Numbered from the stretch's first letter, positions 32,445 through 46,560 are shown. The stretch is DNA of 64,000 nt from Stomorhina lunata (GCA_933228675.1 OW121741.1:54851186-54915185); one strand, 5' to 3'. Made by a program: numbers and translations. The notes: generated from the letters alone by a model not told the origin.

Positions 32445-33696
32445 TCTTACAGACAATTTTTGCTTTTTTTCTCTGAGCGATATCTTTTGTAATATTCTTT
32501 TTCGAGCAACAATTTTTTAAAATTTTTTTTCTTGTAAAAGTGACAAATACAAACTAATTATCAATAGAAAAAGTCTCAAAAAATTATATTCTCTATAGAA
32601 AAACTGCTTTCAAACAGTATTCCTTATACAAAAATGTTATACAAAGGTATTCTCTATAGAAAAACTGTCATACGAAAATATTTTCTATAGAAAAACCGAC
32701 ATTCCCTATAAGAAAATGGTTATAAAAAAGTATTCTCTATAGGAAAACTGTCATAGGAAAGTATTCTGTGTAGAAAAGTTGTTATACAAAAGTATTGTCT
32801 ATAAAAAATGTCATATTCACTATAGGCAAACTGTTATACTAAAGTATTTTCTATAGTAAAACTATTATACAAAAGTATTCTTTATAGGAAAACTTTTATA
32901 CAAAAGTATTCTTTATAGAAAACTTTCCCATTTCTTTTGGAAAATTTTGAAAATGTCCCTTTATTTTGGAAAATTTTGAAAATGTCCCTTTATTTTGGGA
33001 AATTTTGAAAACTTCCTATATCTTTTGGGAAATTTTGAAAATGTCCCTTTATTTTGGGAAATTTTAAAAATTTCCCATTATTTTGGGAATTTTTGAAAAT
33101 TTTCAATTACTTTGGGAAATTTTGAAAATTTCCCATTATTTTGGAAAATTTTGAAAATATCCAATTATTTTGGGAAGTTTTGAAAATTTACCATTATTTT
33201 GGTAAATTTTGCAAAATTCATATTATTTTGGTAAATTTTGAAAATATCCTATTATTTTGGGAAATTTTGAAAATTTCACATCATTTTGGGAAATTTTAAA
33301 AAGGTTCTCTTATTTTTGGGATATTTAGAAAATTTCCCACTTCTTTTAAGAAATTTTGAAAATTTCCCATTGGTTTGGGAAATTTTGAAAATATCCAATT
33401 ATTTAGGGAAATTTTGAAAATTTCCCATTATTTTGGGAAATTTTGAAAATTTCCCATTATTTTGGGAAATTTTGAAAATTTTCCATTATTTTCGGAAATT
33501 TTGAAAATTCCCCATTATTTAGGGAAATTTTGAAAATTTCCTATTACTTTGGGAAATTTTGAAAATTTCCTATCATTTTGGGAAATTTTTAAAATTTCCC
33601 ATTATTTTAGAAGATTTGAAAATATCCAATTATTTTGGCTTATTTGGAAAATTTCCTGTTTCTTTTGGGAAATATTGAAAATTTGCCATTATTTTA
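32445..33696 (+). repeat. Type 3 (to 32930) and type 2 (from 32931) block, copy 2
   Basis: Near-identical copy of 29497-30740. One small difference is GTCCCTTTATTTTGG for GTCCCTTAATTTTGG. Confidence 0.9.
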
Positions 33697-34496
33697 TTTT
33701 TATAGGAAATTTTTCAAAAATTTCCTATTTTTATAGGAAATTTTTCAAAAATTTCCTATTTTTATAGGAAATTTTTCAAAAATTTCCTATTTTTATGGGA
33801 AATTTTTCAAAAATTTCCTATTTTTATAGGAAATTTTTGAAAAATTTCCTATTTTTATAGGAAATTTTTGAAAAATTTCCTATTTTTATAGGAAATTTTT
33901 CAAAAATTTCCTATTTTTATAGGAAATTTTTCAAAAATTTCCTATTTTTATAGGAAATTTTTCAAAAATTTCCTATTTTTATAGGAAATTTTTCAAAAAT
34001 TTCCTATTTTTATAGGAAATTTTTCAAAAATTTCCTATTTTTATAGGAAATTTTTCAAAAATTTCCTATTTTTATAGGAAATTTTTCAAAAATTTCCTAT
34101 TTTTATAGGAAATTTTTCAAAAATTTCCTATTTTTATAGGAAATTTTTCAAAAATTTCCTATTTTTATAGGAAATTTTTCAAAAATTTCCTATTTTTATA
34201 GGAAATTTTTCAAAAATTTCCTATTTTTATAGGAAATTTTTCAAAAATTTCCTATTTTTATAGGAAATTTTTCAAAAATTTCCTATTTTTATAGGAAATT
34301 TTTCAAAAATTTCCTATTTTTATAGGAAATTTTTCAAAAATTTCCTATTTTTATAGGAAATTTTTCAAAAATTTCCTATTTTTATAGGAAATTTTTCAAA
34401 AATTTCCTATTTTTATAGGAAAATTTTCAAAAATTTCCTATTTTTATAGGAAAATTTTCAAAAATTTCCTATTTTTATAGGAAATTTTTCAAAAAT
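33697..34496 (+). repeat. Type 1 satellite array A5
   Basis: About 26 units, the shortest array with complete edges. It shares with A4 the two G-centred units (33838 and 33869) and the GGAAAATTTTC pair at its right edge. Confidence 0.95.
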
Positions 34497-34996
34497 GAAT
34501 TATAAAAGGAAAAAAAAATAATTGGAATCTCTTCGAAAAATAACTTTTTGCTATTACTAAACCCGTTTTTTTTTAAGAAAAACATCCAAAGCTGATAAAT
34601 AATAAGTGAACGAATGCGATAGTAGGCTTTGTTCTAACATTTTTGCATTAATTTCTTAGTTTTATAAATTTTTGTAAAAAGTGACATTCCGGAAAAGATT
34701 TAACCAAAATGCAATAAAAAAGCAAAACAAATTTTTTTTAAAGAAACTAAAAGTAATTTCGCAATCTGCACAAATCTTAATGCAAGTAAACAATTTCAGA
34801 GAATAAAATCCTAAACCTTAAACAAAAAAAAAAAAAAAAAAAATGATCATGTACACTACTTTTGGAATTAACCCATATACATATTAACCATTTCTTTAGA
34901 ATTCACCACAAAATCTTATGATTATGATTATGTACATAACTTTTAAAGCACCATTGATGAAGGGTATTTAAGATTCGGCAAAGCCGAATATAACAC
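34497..34996 (+). other. Tail module, copy 4
   Basis: As 28984-29496; terminal hairpin at 34973-34989. Confidence 0.6.
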
Positions 34997-36246
34997 TCTT
35001 ACAGACAATTTTTGCTTTTTTTCTCTGAGCGATATCTTTTGTAATATTCTTTTTCGAGCAACAATTTTTTAAAATTTTTTTTCTTGTAAAAGTGACAAAT
35101 ACAAACTAATTATCAATAGAAAAAGTCTCAAAAAATTATATTCTCTATAGAAAAACTGCTTTCAAACAGTATTCCTTATACAAAAATGTTATACAAAGGT
35201 ATTCTCTATAGAAAAACTGTCATACGAAAATATTTTCTATAGAAAAACCGACATTCCCTATAAGAAAATGGTTATAAAAAAGTATTATCTATAGGAAAAC
35301 TGTCATAGGAAAGTATTCTGTGTAGAAAAGTTGTTATACAAAAGTATTGTCTATAAAAAATGTCATATTCACTATAGGCAAACTGTTATACTAAAGTATT
35401 TTCTATAGTAAAACTATTATACAAAAGTATTCTTTATAGGAAAACTTCTATACAAAAGTATTCTTTATAGAAAACTTTCCCATTTCTTTTGGAAAATTTT
35501 GAAAATGTCCCTTTATTTTGGAAAATTTTGAAAATGTCCCTTTATTTTGGGAAATTTTGAAAACTTCCTATATCTTTTGGGAAATTTTGAAAATGTCCCT
35601 TTATTTTGGGAAATTTTAAAAATTTCCCATTATTTTGGGAATTTTTGAAAATTTTCAATTACTTTGGGAAATTTTGAAAATTTCCCATTATTTTGGAAAA
35701 TTTTGAAAATATCCAATTATTTTGGGAAGTTTTGAAAATTTACCATTATTTTGGTAAATTTTGCAAAATTCATATTATTTTGGTAAATTTTGAAAATATC
35801 CTATTATTTTGGGAAATTTTGAAAATTTCACATCATTTTGGGAAATTTTAAAAAGGTTCTCTTATTTTTGGGATATTTAGAAAATTTCCCACTTCTTTTA
35901 AGAAATTTTGAAAATTTCCCATTGGTTTGGGAAATTTTGAAAATATCCAATTATTTAGGGAAATTTTGAAAATTTCCCATTATTTTGGGAAATTTTGAAA
36001 ATTTCCCATTATTTTGGGAAATTTTGAAAATTTTCCATTATTTTCGGAAATTTTGAAAATTCCCCATTATTTAGGGAAATTTTGAAAATTTCCTATTACT
36101 TTGGGAAATTTTGAAAATTTCCTATCATTTTGGGAAATTTTTAAAATTTCCCATTATTTTAGAAGATTTGAAAATATCCAATTATTTTGGCTTATTTGGA
36201 AAATTTCCTGTTTCTTTTGGGAAATATTGAAAATTTGCCATTATTT
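34997..36246 (+). repeat. Type 3 (to 35480) and type 2 (from 35481) block, copy 3
   Basis: Near-identical to 29497-30740 and 32445-33696, with isolated base changes (for example GTATTATCTATAGG near 35283). Confidence 0.9.
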
Positions 36247-37575
36247 TATTTTTATAGGAAATTTTTCAAAAATTTCCTATTTTTATAGGAAATTTTTCAA
36301 AAATTTCCTATTTTTATAGGAAATTTTTCAAATATTTCCTATTTTTATAGGAAATTTTTCAAAAATTTCCTATTTTTATAGGAAATTTTTCAAAAATTTC
36401 CTATTTTTATAGGAAATTTTTCAAAAATTTCCTATTTTTATAGGAAATTTTTCAAAAATTTCCTATTTTTATAGGAAATTTTTCAAAAATTTCCTATTTT
36501 TATAGGAAATTTTTCAAAAATTTCCTATTTTTAAAGGAAATTTTTCAAAAATTTCCTATTTTTATAGGAAATTTTTCAAAAATTTCCTATTTTTATAGGA
36601 AATTTTTCAAAAATTTCCTATTTTTATAGGAAATTTTTCAAAAATTTCCTATTTTTATAGGAAATTTTTCAAAAATTTCCTATTTTTATAGGAAATTTTT
36701 CAAAAATTTCCTATTTTTATAGGAATTTTTTCAAAAATTTCCTATTTTTATAGGAAATTTTTCAAAAATTTCCTATTTTTATAGGAAATTTTTCAAAAAT
36801 TTCCTATTTTTATAGGAAATTTTTCAAAAATTTCCTATTTTTATAGGAAATTTTTCAAAAATTTCCTATTTTTATAGGAAATTTTTCAAAAATTTCCTAT
36901 TTTTATAGGAAATTTTTCAAAAATTTCCTATTTTTATAGGAAATTTTTCAAAAATTTCCTATTTTTATAGGAAATTTTTCAAAAATTTCCTATTTTTATA
37001 GGAAATTTTTCAAAAATTTCCTATTTTTATAGGAAATTTTTCAAAAATTTCCTATTTTTATAGGAAATTTTTCAAAAATTTCCTATTTTTATAGGAAATT
37101 TTTCAAAAATTTCCTATTTTTATAGGAAATTTTTCAAAAATTTCCTATTTTTATAGGAAATTTTTCAAAAATTTCCTATTTTTATAGGAAATTTTTCAAA
37201 AATTTCCTATTTTTATAGGAAATTTTTCAAAAATTTCCTATTTTTATAGGAAATTTTTCAAAAATTTCCTATTTTTATAGGAAATTTTTCAAAAATTTCC
37301 TATTTTTATAGGAAATTTTTCAAAAATTTCCTATTTTTATAGGAAATTTTTCAAAAATTTCCTATTTTTATAGGAAATTTTTCAAAAATTTCCTATTTTT
37401 ATAGGAAATTTTTCAAAAATTTCCTATTTTTATAGGAAATTTTTCAAAAATTTCCTATTTTTATAGGAAATTTTTCAAAAATTTCCTATTTTTATAGGAA
37501 ATTTTTCAAAAATTTCCTATTTTTATAGGAAATTTTTCAAAAATTTCCTATTTTTATAGGAAATTTTTCAAAAAT
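36247..37575 (+). repeat. Type 1 satellite array A6
   Basis: About 43 units. Unlike A2-A5 and A7 it lacks the GGAAAATTTTC variants at the right edge and the G-centred units at the left, so its edges were homogenised or exchanged separately. Confidence 0.95.
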
Positions 37576-38051
37576 GAATTATAAAAGGAAAAAAAAAATA
37601 ATTGGAATCTCTTCGAAAAATAACTTTTTGCTATTACTAAACCCGTTTTTTTTTTAAGAAAAACATCCAAAGCTGATAAATAATAAGTGAACGAATGCGA
37701 TAGTAGGCTTTGTTCTAACATTTTTGCATTAATTTCTTAGTTTTATAAATTTTTGTAAAAAGTGACATTCCGGAAAAGATTTAACCAAAATGCAATAAAA
37801 AAGCAAAACAAATTTTTTTTAAAGAAACTAAAAGTAATTTCGCAATCTGCACAAATCTTAATGCAAGTAAACAATTTCAGAGAATAAAATCCTAAACCTT
37901 AAACAAAAAAAAAAAAAAAAAAAAAATGATCATGTACATTACTTTTGGAATTAACCCATATACATATTAACCATTTCTTTAGAATTCACCACAAAATCTT
38001 ATGATTATGATTATGTACATAACTTTTAAAGCACCATTGATGAAGGGTATT
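37576..38051 (+). other. Tail module, copy 5, cut by the CR1-like fragment
   Basis: As 22491-22965, ending with 'gaagggtatt' at the same base, where the CR1-like fragment starts. The junction is identical to that at 22965. Confidence 0.65.
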
Positions 38052-39344
38052 CAAAACCAATTTCAACAAAGAGTGATTCACAGACACCAGCATCAGATAC
38101 TTTGAAAACCAACCGATGCTTAATACTGTTTAACACATAGAACCCAACGCCGAAACCCCTACAACCCATACGATAGTTTCTATAAAATTTATAACCTGGA
38201 ATATTGACCGAGCAGTTAGAAATATGGGGTTTTAGCTATGTTTCTGAAATAGCAAAGACATCAAGTTTTGACTCATTCAAAATACATTTTAATTCATCAA
38301 GTTTTGAAAAACCTGCAGAGGGTCTTATACTCTGACAGTTAAGATGTGCCACCTTAAGCTGATGGCTATAAGGTTGCAACACATTCTTAATGAAAAAAAC
38401 CGCTTCCTAATGGACCAAAATTGTTATTATGTAGTAAGTTATCCTTCAAACTCAGAGAATAATATTTTACATTCAAAATAATTCTTTAACACCTTTGAAC
38501 CATTGGCGTAACTTAAGCAAAATTTAGGCTTATCAGCATTAAATATTTTGAATTTAGTTATTATTTTCTTCTTCAGAAGCTTTTTGCAAATAAAGTTCAT
38601 TTCAGATGCCATAGGCGAGAAATGGTCATTAAGATAAACTCTGGAATGTCACTATTAACTATATCAGCTATCTTTAATGAACGATCCCTATTATAGGCAG
38701 ACATCAACCGGTCTCTAGTTCGCACATTAGAAAATCTTACTAAACTTGATTTACTGTTATTCAAGTAACAAACATGATGAATATCAGAAGTATTAATATT
38801 AATGTCATAAAATTTGCATAGTGCAATTATAGTCTTTTCGAGATCAGTAATGTTAGGCAGAAGACCAAATACAACGACATCAGCTCTATTCATTCTATGA
38901 TATAGGGTGTTTTTCGTAATTTCAAGTTTTTTTACTTTGTTTTCAACACTGCTATCCAAGCGTTTTACTTCCTTAACACAACTGGCAATATCGTTATCAA
39001 CTTTGGCAAACCTTGACACAAATTCTTCACGAATATCTCCATTCAACATGTCAATCTTTTTATTAAGATCATCTCGATAAGTAGACATTTCATTGGATAA
39101 TGTGTCTAACTTTAATCCAAGGAGACGAATCCCTTCACCAACATTCACTTCAGGCTGTGAGCTATTTTTGCAAAACTCCCATTTGTATGAAACTGCACTC
39201 TGCTTAGCCAATAAAGTACAAAACTGCTCGGAGATACCAACACATTGTATGTGAAACCAAAGTAAACAGGCTTCACACTGGATACTGCCTCCTTTTCCAA
39301 TATCTTTATTACATTTTGGACATAAAGATTTTTTTTCCAGTCAT
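38052..39344 (-). pseudogene. CR1-like fragment, copy 3: endonuclease start and ORF1
   Basis: Duplicate of 14786-16083. ORF1 stop codon position 38439-38441. A 4-bp deletion near 38647 (CTGGAATGTCACT for CTGGAATTAATGTCACT) shifts the frame, so the N-terminal 200 residues end early at 38597 and the FP-like C-terminus is out of frame. The T7 run that has eight T in copy 2 is normal here, so copies 2 and 3 acquired separate lesions after duplication. The PHD finger region extends to 39344 with the same A8 tract. Confidence 0.8.
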
Positions 39345-41031
39345 TTTAACAAAAAAAAAAAAAAAGCAGCAAAATAACAATCAGCAGCAATAAGCCCAAA
39401 ATTGATGAAAATAATTTAAATTTTCAACAAATTTAAATAAAATATCAGTGTATTTAAACAAATGCAAAAATTCAAACAATTTAATCGACTGCAAACTATT
39501 TAATTTAATTAATTTTTATGAAAAAAAAAATGATCAGCTTCAGAAAAAATACTCATATTGTTACCAGACTATAATTGATTTTTTTGCAATTTCTCAGGTG
39601 CTTATGAACCGATTTTAATGAAATTTAATAGTGTGTATTAAGGGAGTACGTCCTAAAACCTGATATATAATTTATTTCGGTATATTTCCGAGGAGCTTCA
39701 TAAACCTGATTTCTGCAGACGGATACACTTTATACTCGTATATCTTATATCAGTGGTCTGACTTCCGAAGATTGTCAAGGAAGTATATTTATATATTTAT
39801 ATTTATGTATGATGGGCCTGTATAATTCCATACCAGATTTTAGGAAATCTTCCAACTCAGCACCCTATAGAACTTGATATATATCAAAACCCTACAAACG
39901 ATAAAAATTTCCTAAAATGCGATATAAAATTAAAAATATATTTTTTCAAAAAATATAGTTTTCGGCAATTTGCAGAACAGTGCATCTGGTGTTTTAGTAA
40001 TATCTAAAATACCAGACAAAGTCATGATATATAATTTCATGTCAGTATTTCCTCCAGGAGCTCCACAAACTGCATATTATATAAATTTGTGGTCTAACAT
40101 TCGAACATTGAGAAACCATTACATCACATTACATTTTTAGAATTTACTTTAAATACATCTCAGTACTGTTTTGATACAACTCATAACAATAGAGATATCG
40201 CCAAGAGACCAGAATCAAGATAACATTTTTTAATAAAATACGATAGAACTTTTGTGACTTTTTGTATTGAATTGTTGTATATCGAATGAGGATTATCTTT
40301 TTAGGATTTACACAGAAAATAATTTACTCAAATTGACAGCCTTAAATTTTTTAAAAATTTATTTTGCACATATTTACATCTAAACCTAATAAACTCTGAA
40401 ATGGTTCAATAAAAGATAACTTTTACATATTGTGCATTAAGAACCCATCAAAATCGGTCTACATACCACCACTGACTTTCTAATATAATCTGATATATGC
40501 ACATTAAAAATGCATGTATGAAATATAGTTTAGATACTAAGGCCAGAATAATACTTCTTTAATGTTATCGTTTACGTATTTTTCTTAATAACTCTAAATT
40601 ATAACTACTTTTCCGATATAGGTATTTTATGTTAATAACCATAAGCTTTCCTAGTATAGGTCTGATATCCATTTTAAAGTTTTATACCTAACTAATTTCA
40701 TTTTAAGACTTGTATAGATTGACGAAACAATCACTCCCAAATATTATTGCCAAAGGTTAGATCTAAATCCTTCCGCTTAGAGTTTAAGATAACTAACCAA
40801 GACTTTTTTATAACCATCATACGTAATTAATGAATTCAATCATACATATTTTCCAAATATTATTGAAAATGGACTCAACGGTTTACTAAGTTCAGATAAA
40901 AGTGCATATTTATGAACTTTTTAGACATTGAAGTCTTACTATTTTTGAGTTCACGAATCACTAACTATGTATATGGAATATATGTATAGATATTTAAACC
41001 GCAATATAAACCAAGGTAATTACAAAATTAA
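39345..41031 (+). repeat. Segmental duplicate of 16084-17771 (mini-me-like)
   Basis: As copy 1, with ACCACCACTG instead of ACCACTG near 40465. It retains the 20 bp missing from copy 2. No gene. Confidence 0.85.
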
Positions 41032-42131
41032 TTTACACGGCATTTACACATGCAAGTGCAAGCTCAATACATTTATATTTTTTTACTAACACAATCACAC
41101 TTCTGCAAGTTGTAGGCTCACTGGCAAGCGATTTTGATTGCCAGTGATTTTTTTACTTGCATGTCAGAAGAATACGTATACACAACTTGTAACAAGTCAC
41201 CTACGTGTGTAAACGTACTGTTATACCGATGCATAGCGATATAGTGTACACATCGGTCTGAAAAATATCAAAACATATCTACACTTAAAAAGCTGCGTTA
41301 ATTGATTGATGATTGATTGACTGATCAGCGAATCCATATGGGTTAATTCCAAACACAATGCTTTTTTTTCGTCTCAAGATTTTTATTTCTTTCATGTAAA
41401 AGAAAATAAAAAAACAAAAACGGCAAGTAAGCTCTAAAATAATTAGCAACAAACAAAAGTAGTTGTTATTATTGTAAAACTTTCTGCTAAATTGTGCAAA
41501 TGGTGCTTTACCTGTATATCATGCCTATTACATACAAATATACCTGTTTCCACACATGTTATTCATTAAGCAACATGGAAAAAGAGTTGAAAACAATAGA
41601 ACAATAATAAAAAATGCAACTGTTTTTCAATGATTGTATTTATTTTTATTGCTTTTGCCTGGTTTTACCTGAAAAATGTTATCAATGTCATTTTGACGTT
41701 CTAATTTTACTTTGTCTCTCCGTTTTTTCCGTAATGTCACATTTTTTAATTAAGTCATAATCATTACTTGAGCTGTTTCGTTTGCTTTATGTGCATCGCT
41801 ATTAAAAAGTGATTAAGATAAAAAATAAAATAATAAAATCAATTATTTGGTGTTTTCAAGTGAATTTATAATCGCACGATGGTAAGTACAGCTAAAAATT
41901 TCCGTACTGTCACACAGTTATTTAATAAAAAATCGTAAAAAATAAAATAAATAAAAATGTATATTAATATATTACGAAGTTTTGATCACTTTTTCTTGTT
42001 TTTATTTTCCGTGAAATAACTTTTTAGAAAAAAAAAACCAAAAAAAAATATCACAAATTTCTTTACTGTTACTTTTAAGTAAAAAGTCACGTTTTTTGGT
42101 AAGTGAAAATAAAATTTAACAAATTTTCTTC
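41032..42131 (+). repeat. TTTACAC repeat (to 41217) and head module, copy 4
   Basis: Duplicate of 17772-18871. ATG at 41879-41881 joined to GTAAGT; inverted-repeat motif at 41336-41353. Confidence 0.8.
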
Positions 42132-43955
42132 TTGGAAATTTTTCTTATTTTTATAGGGAATTTTTCAAAAATTTCCTATTTTTATAGCAAAAAAATTTCC
42201 TATTTTTATAGGAAATTTTTCAAAAATTTCCTATTTTTACAGGAAATTTTTCAAAAATTTCCTATTTTTATAGGAAATTTTTCAAAAATTTCCTATTTTT
42301 ATAGGAAATTTTTCAAAACTTTCCTATTTTTATAGTATACTTTTCAAAAATTTACTATTTTTATAGGAAATTTTTCAAAAATTTCCTATTTTTATGGAAT
42401 TTTTTCAAAAATTTCCTATTTTTATAGGAAATTTTTCAAAAATTTCCTATTTTTATAGGAAATTTTTCAAAAATTTCCTATTTTTATAGGAAATTTTTCA
42501 AAAATTTCCTATTTTTATAGGAAATTTTTCAAAAATTTCCTATTTTTATAGGAAATTTTTCAAAAATTTCCTATTTTTATAGGAAATTTTTCAAAAATTT
42601 CCTATTTTTATAGGAAATTTTTCAAAAATTTCCTATTTTTATAGGAAATTTTTCAAAAATTTCCTATTTTTATAGGAAATTTTTCAAAAATTTCCTATTT
42701 TTATAGGAAATTTTTCAAAAATTTCCTATTTTTATAGGAAATTTTTCAAAAATTTCCTAATAGGAAATTTTTCAAAAATTTCCTATTTTTATAGGAAATT
42801 TTTCAAAAATTTCCTATTTTTATAGGAAATTTTTCAAAAATTTCCTATTTTTATAGAAAATTTTTCAAAAATTTCCTATTTTTATAGGAAATTTTTCAAA
42901 AATTTCCTATTTTTATAGGAAATTTTTCAAAAATTTCCTATTTTTATAGGAAATTTTTCAAAAATTTCCTATTTTTATAGGAAATTTTTCAAAAATTTCC
43001 TATTTTTATAGGAAATTTTTCAAAAATTTCCTATTTTTATAGGAAATTTTTCAAAAATTTCCTATTTTTATAGGAAATTTTTCAAAAATTTCCTATTTTT
43101 ATAGGAAATTTTTCAAAAATTTCCTATTTTTATAGGAAATTTTTCAAAAATTTCCTATTTTTATAGGAAATTTTTCAAAAATTTCCTATTTTTATAGGAA
43201 ATTTTTCAAAAATTTCCTATTTTTATAGGAAATTTTTCAAAAATTTCCTATTTTTATAGGAAATTTTTCAAAAATTTCCTATTTTTATAGGAAATTTTTC
43301 AAAAATTTCCTATTTTTATAGGAAATTTTTCAAAAATTTCCTATTTTTAAAGGAAATTTTTCAAAAATTTCCTATTTTTATAGGAAATTTTTCAAAAATT
43401 TCCTATTTTTATAGGAAATTTTTCAAAAATTTCCTATTTTTATAGGAAATTTTTCAAAAATTTCCTATTTTTATAGGAAATTTTTCAAAAATTTCCTATT
43501 TTTATAGGAAATTTTTCAAAAATTTCCTATTTTTATAGGAAATTTTTCAAAAATTTCCTATTTTTATAGGAAATTTTTCAAAAATTTCCTATTTTTATAG
43601 GAAATTTTTCAAAAATTTCCTATTTTTATAGGAAATTTTTCAAAAATTTCCTATTTTTATAGGAAATTTTTCAAAAATTTCCTATTTTTATAGGAAATTT
43701 TTCAAAAATTTCCTATTTTTATAGAAAATTTTTCAAAAATTTCCTATTTTTATAGGAAATTTTTCAAAAATTTCCTATTTTTATAGGAATTTTTCAAAAA
43801 TTTCCTATTTTTATAGGAAATTTTTCAAAAATTTCCTATTTTTATAGGAAAATTTTCAAAAATTTCCTATTTTTATAGGAAAATTTTCAAAATTTCCTAT
43901 TTTTATAGGAAAAATTTCAAAAATTTCCTATTTTTATAGGAAATTTTTCAAAAAT
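42132..43955 (+). repeat. Type 1 satellite array A7
   Basis: About 59 units, slightly more diverged than A2 and A3, with several units shortened by a few bases (near 42757, 43790, 43890). Confidence 0.95.
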
Positions 43956-44454
43956 GAATTATAAAGGAAAAAAAAATAATTGGAATCTCTTCGAAAAATA
44001 ACTTTTTGCTATTACTAAACCCGTTTTTTTTTAAGAAAAACATCCAAAGCTGATAAATAATAAGTGAACGAATGCGATAGTAGGCTTTGTTCTAACATTT
44101 TTGCATTAATTTCTTAGTTTTATAAATTTTGTAAAAAGTGACATTCCGGAAAAGATTTAAACCAAAATGCAATAAAAAAGCAAAACAAATTTTTTTTTAA
44201 AGAAACTAAAAGTAATTTCGCAATCTGCACAAATCTTAATGCAAGTAAACAATTTCAGAGAATAAAATCCTAAACCTTAAACAAAAAAAAAAAAAAAAAA
44301 ATGATCATGTACACTACTTTTGGAATTAACCCATATACATATTAACCATTTCTTTAGAATTCACCACAAAATCTTATGATTATGATTATGTACATAACTT
44401 TTAAAGCACCATTGATGAAGGGTATTTAAGATTCGGCAAAGCCGAATATAACAC
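43956..44454 (+). other. Tail module, copy 6
   Basis: As 28984-29496; terminal hairpin at 44431-44447. Confidence 0.6.
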
Positions 44455-44935
44455 TCTTACAGACAATTTTTGCTTTTTTTCTCTGAGCGATATCTTTTGT
44501 AATATTCTTTTTCGAGCAACAATTTTTTAAAATTTTTTTTCTTGTAAAAGTGACAAATACAAACTAATTATCAATAGAAAAAGTCTCAAAAAATTATATT
44601 CTCTATAGAAAAACTGCTTTCAAACAGTATTCCTTATACAAAAATGTTATACAAAGGTATTCTCTATAGAAAAACTGTCATACGAAAATATTTTCTATAG
44701 AAAAACCGACATTCCCTATAAGAAAATGGTTATAAAAAAGTATTCTCTATAGGAAAACTGTCATAGGAAAGTATTCTGTATAGAAAAGTTGTTATACAAA
44801 AGTATTGTCTATAAAAAATGTCATATTCACTATAGGCAAACTGTTATACTAAAGTATTTTCTATAGTAAAACTATTATACAAAAGTATTCTTTATAGGAA
44901 AACTTTTATACAAAAGTATTCTTTATAGAAAACTT
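44455..44935 (+). repeat. Type 3 minisatellite, copy 4
   Basis: Nearly identical to 29497-29975, with the same lead. Confidence 0.85.
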
Positions 44936-46560
44936 TCCCATTTCTTTTGGAAAATTTTGAAAATGTCCCTTTATTTTGGAAAATTTTGAAAATGTCCCTT
45001 TATTTTGGGAAATTTTGAAAACTTCCTATATCTTTTGGGAAATTTTGAAAATGTCCCTTTATTTTGGGAAATTTTAAAAATTTCCCATTATTTTGGGAAT
45101 TTTTGAAAATTTTCAATTACTTTGGGAAATTTGAAAATTTCCATTATTTTGGAAAATTTTGAAAATATCCAATTATTTTGGGAAGTTTTGAAAATTTACC
45201 ATTATTTTGGTAAATTTTGCAAAATTCATATTATTTTGGTAAATTTTGAAAATATCCTATTATTTTGGAAATTTTGAAAATTTCACATCATTTGGGAAAT
45301 TTTAAAAAAGGTTCTCTTATTTTTGGGATATTTAGAAAATTTCCCACTTCTTTTAAGAAATTTTGAAAATTTCCCATTGGTTTGGGAAATTTTGAAAATA
45401 TCCAATTATTTAGGGAAATTTGAAAATTTCCCATTATTTTGGGAAATTTTGAAAATTTCCCATTATTTTGGGAAATTTTGAAAATTTTCCATTATTTTCG
45501 GAAATTTTGAAAATTTCCCATTATTTAGGGAAATTTTGAAAATTTCCTATTACTCTTGGGAAATTTTTGAAAATTTCCTATCATTTTGGGAAATTTTTTA
45601 AATTTCCCATTATTTTAGAAGATTTGAAAATATCCAATTATTTTGGCTTATTTGGAAAATTTCCTGTTTCTTTTGGGAAATATTGAAAATTTGCCATTAT
45701 TTTCGGAAATTTTGAAAATATCCCATTATTTTGGGAATTTTTGAAAATTTTCAATTACTTTGGGAAATTTTGAAAAGTTCCCATTATTTTGGGAAATTTT
45801 GAAAATATCCAATTATTTTGGGAAGTTTTGAAAATTTACCATTATTTTGGTAAATTTTGCAAAATTCATATTATTTTGGTAAATTTTGAAAATATCCTAT
45901 TATTTTGGGAAATTTTGAAAATTTCACATCATTTTGGGAAATTTTAAAAAGGTTCTCTTATTTTTGGGATATTTAGAAAATTTCCCACTTCTTTTAAGAA
46001 ATTTTGAAAATTTCCCATTGGTTTGGGAAATTTTGAAAATATCCAATTATTTAGGGAAATTTTGAAAATTTCCCATTATTTTGGGAAATTTGAAAATTTC
46101 CCATTATTTTGGGAAATTTGAAAATTTTCCATTATTTTCGGAAATTTTGAAAATTTCCCATTATTTAGGGAAATTTTGAAAATTTCCTATTACTTTGGGA
46201 AATTTTGAAAATTTCCTATCATTTTGGGAAATTTTTAAAATTTCCCATTATTTTAGAAGATTTGAAAATATCCAATTATTTTGGCTTATTTGGAAAATTT
46301 CCTGTTTCTTTTGGGAAATATTGGAAAATTTCCCATTATTTTCGGAAATTTTGAAAATTTCCCATCATTTTGGAAAAATTTTGAAAATTTCTTATTTCTT
46401 TTGGAAAATTTGAAAATTTCCCATTATTTTTAGAAATTTTGAATGTATCCAATTATCTTGGGAAATTTGAAAAATTTCCTATTTGATTTCGGTAATTTTG
46501 GAAATTTCCCATCATTTTGGAAAATTTTTAAAATATTCTATTATTTTTGGGACACTTAGA
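44936..46560 (+). repeat. Type 2 satellite array, with internal ~640-bp duplication
   Basis: 29-bp units in forward orientation. The sequence of variants from about 45090 to 45690 is repeated from about 45730 to 46340, so part of the array was duplicated as a block. Scattered one-base losses (GGGAAATTTGAAAA) distinguish this array. Confidence 0.85.
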
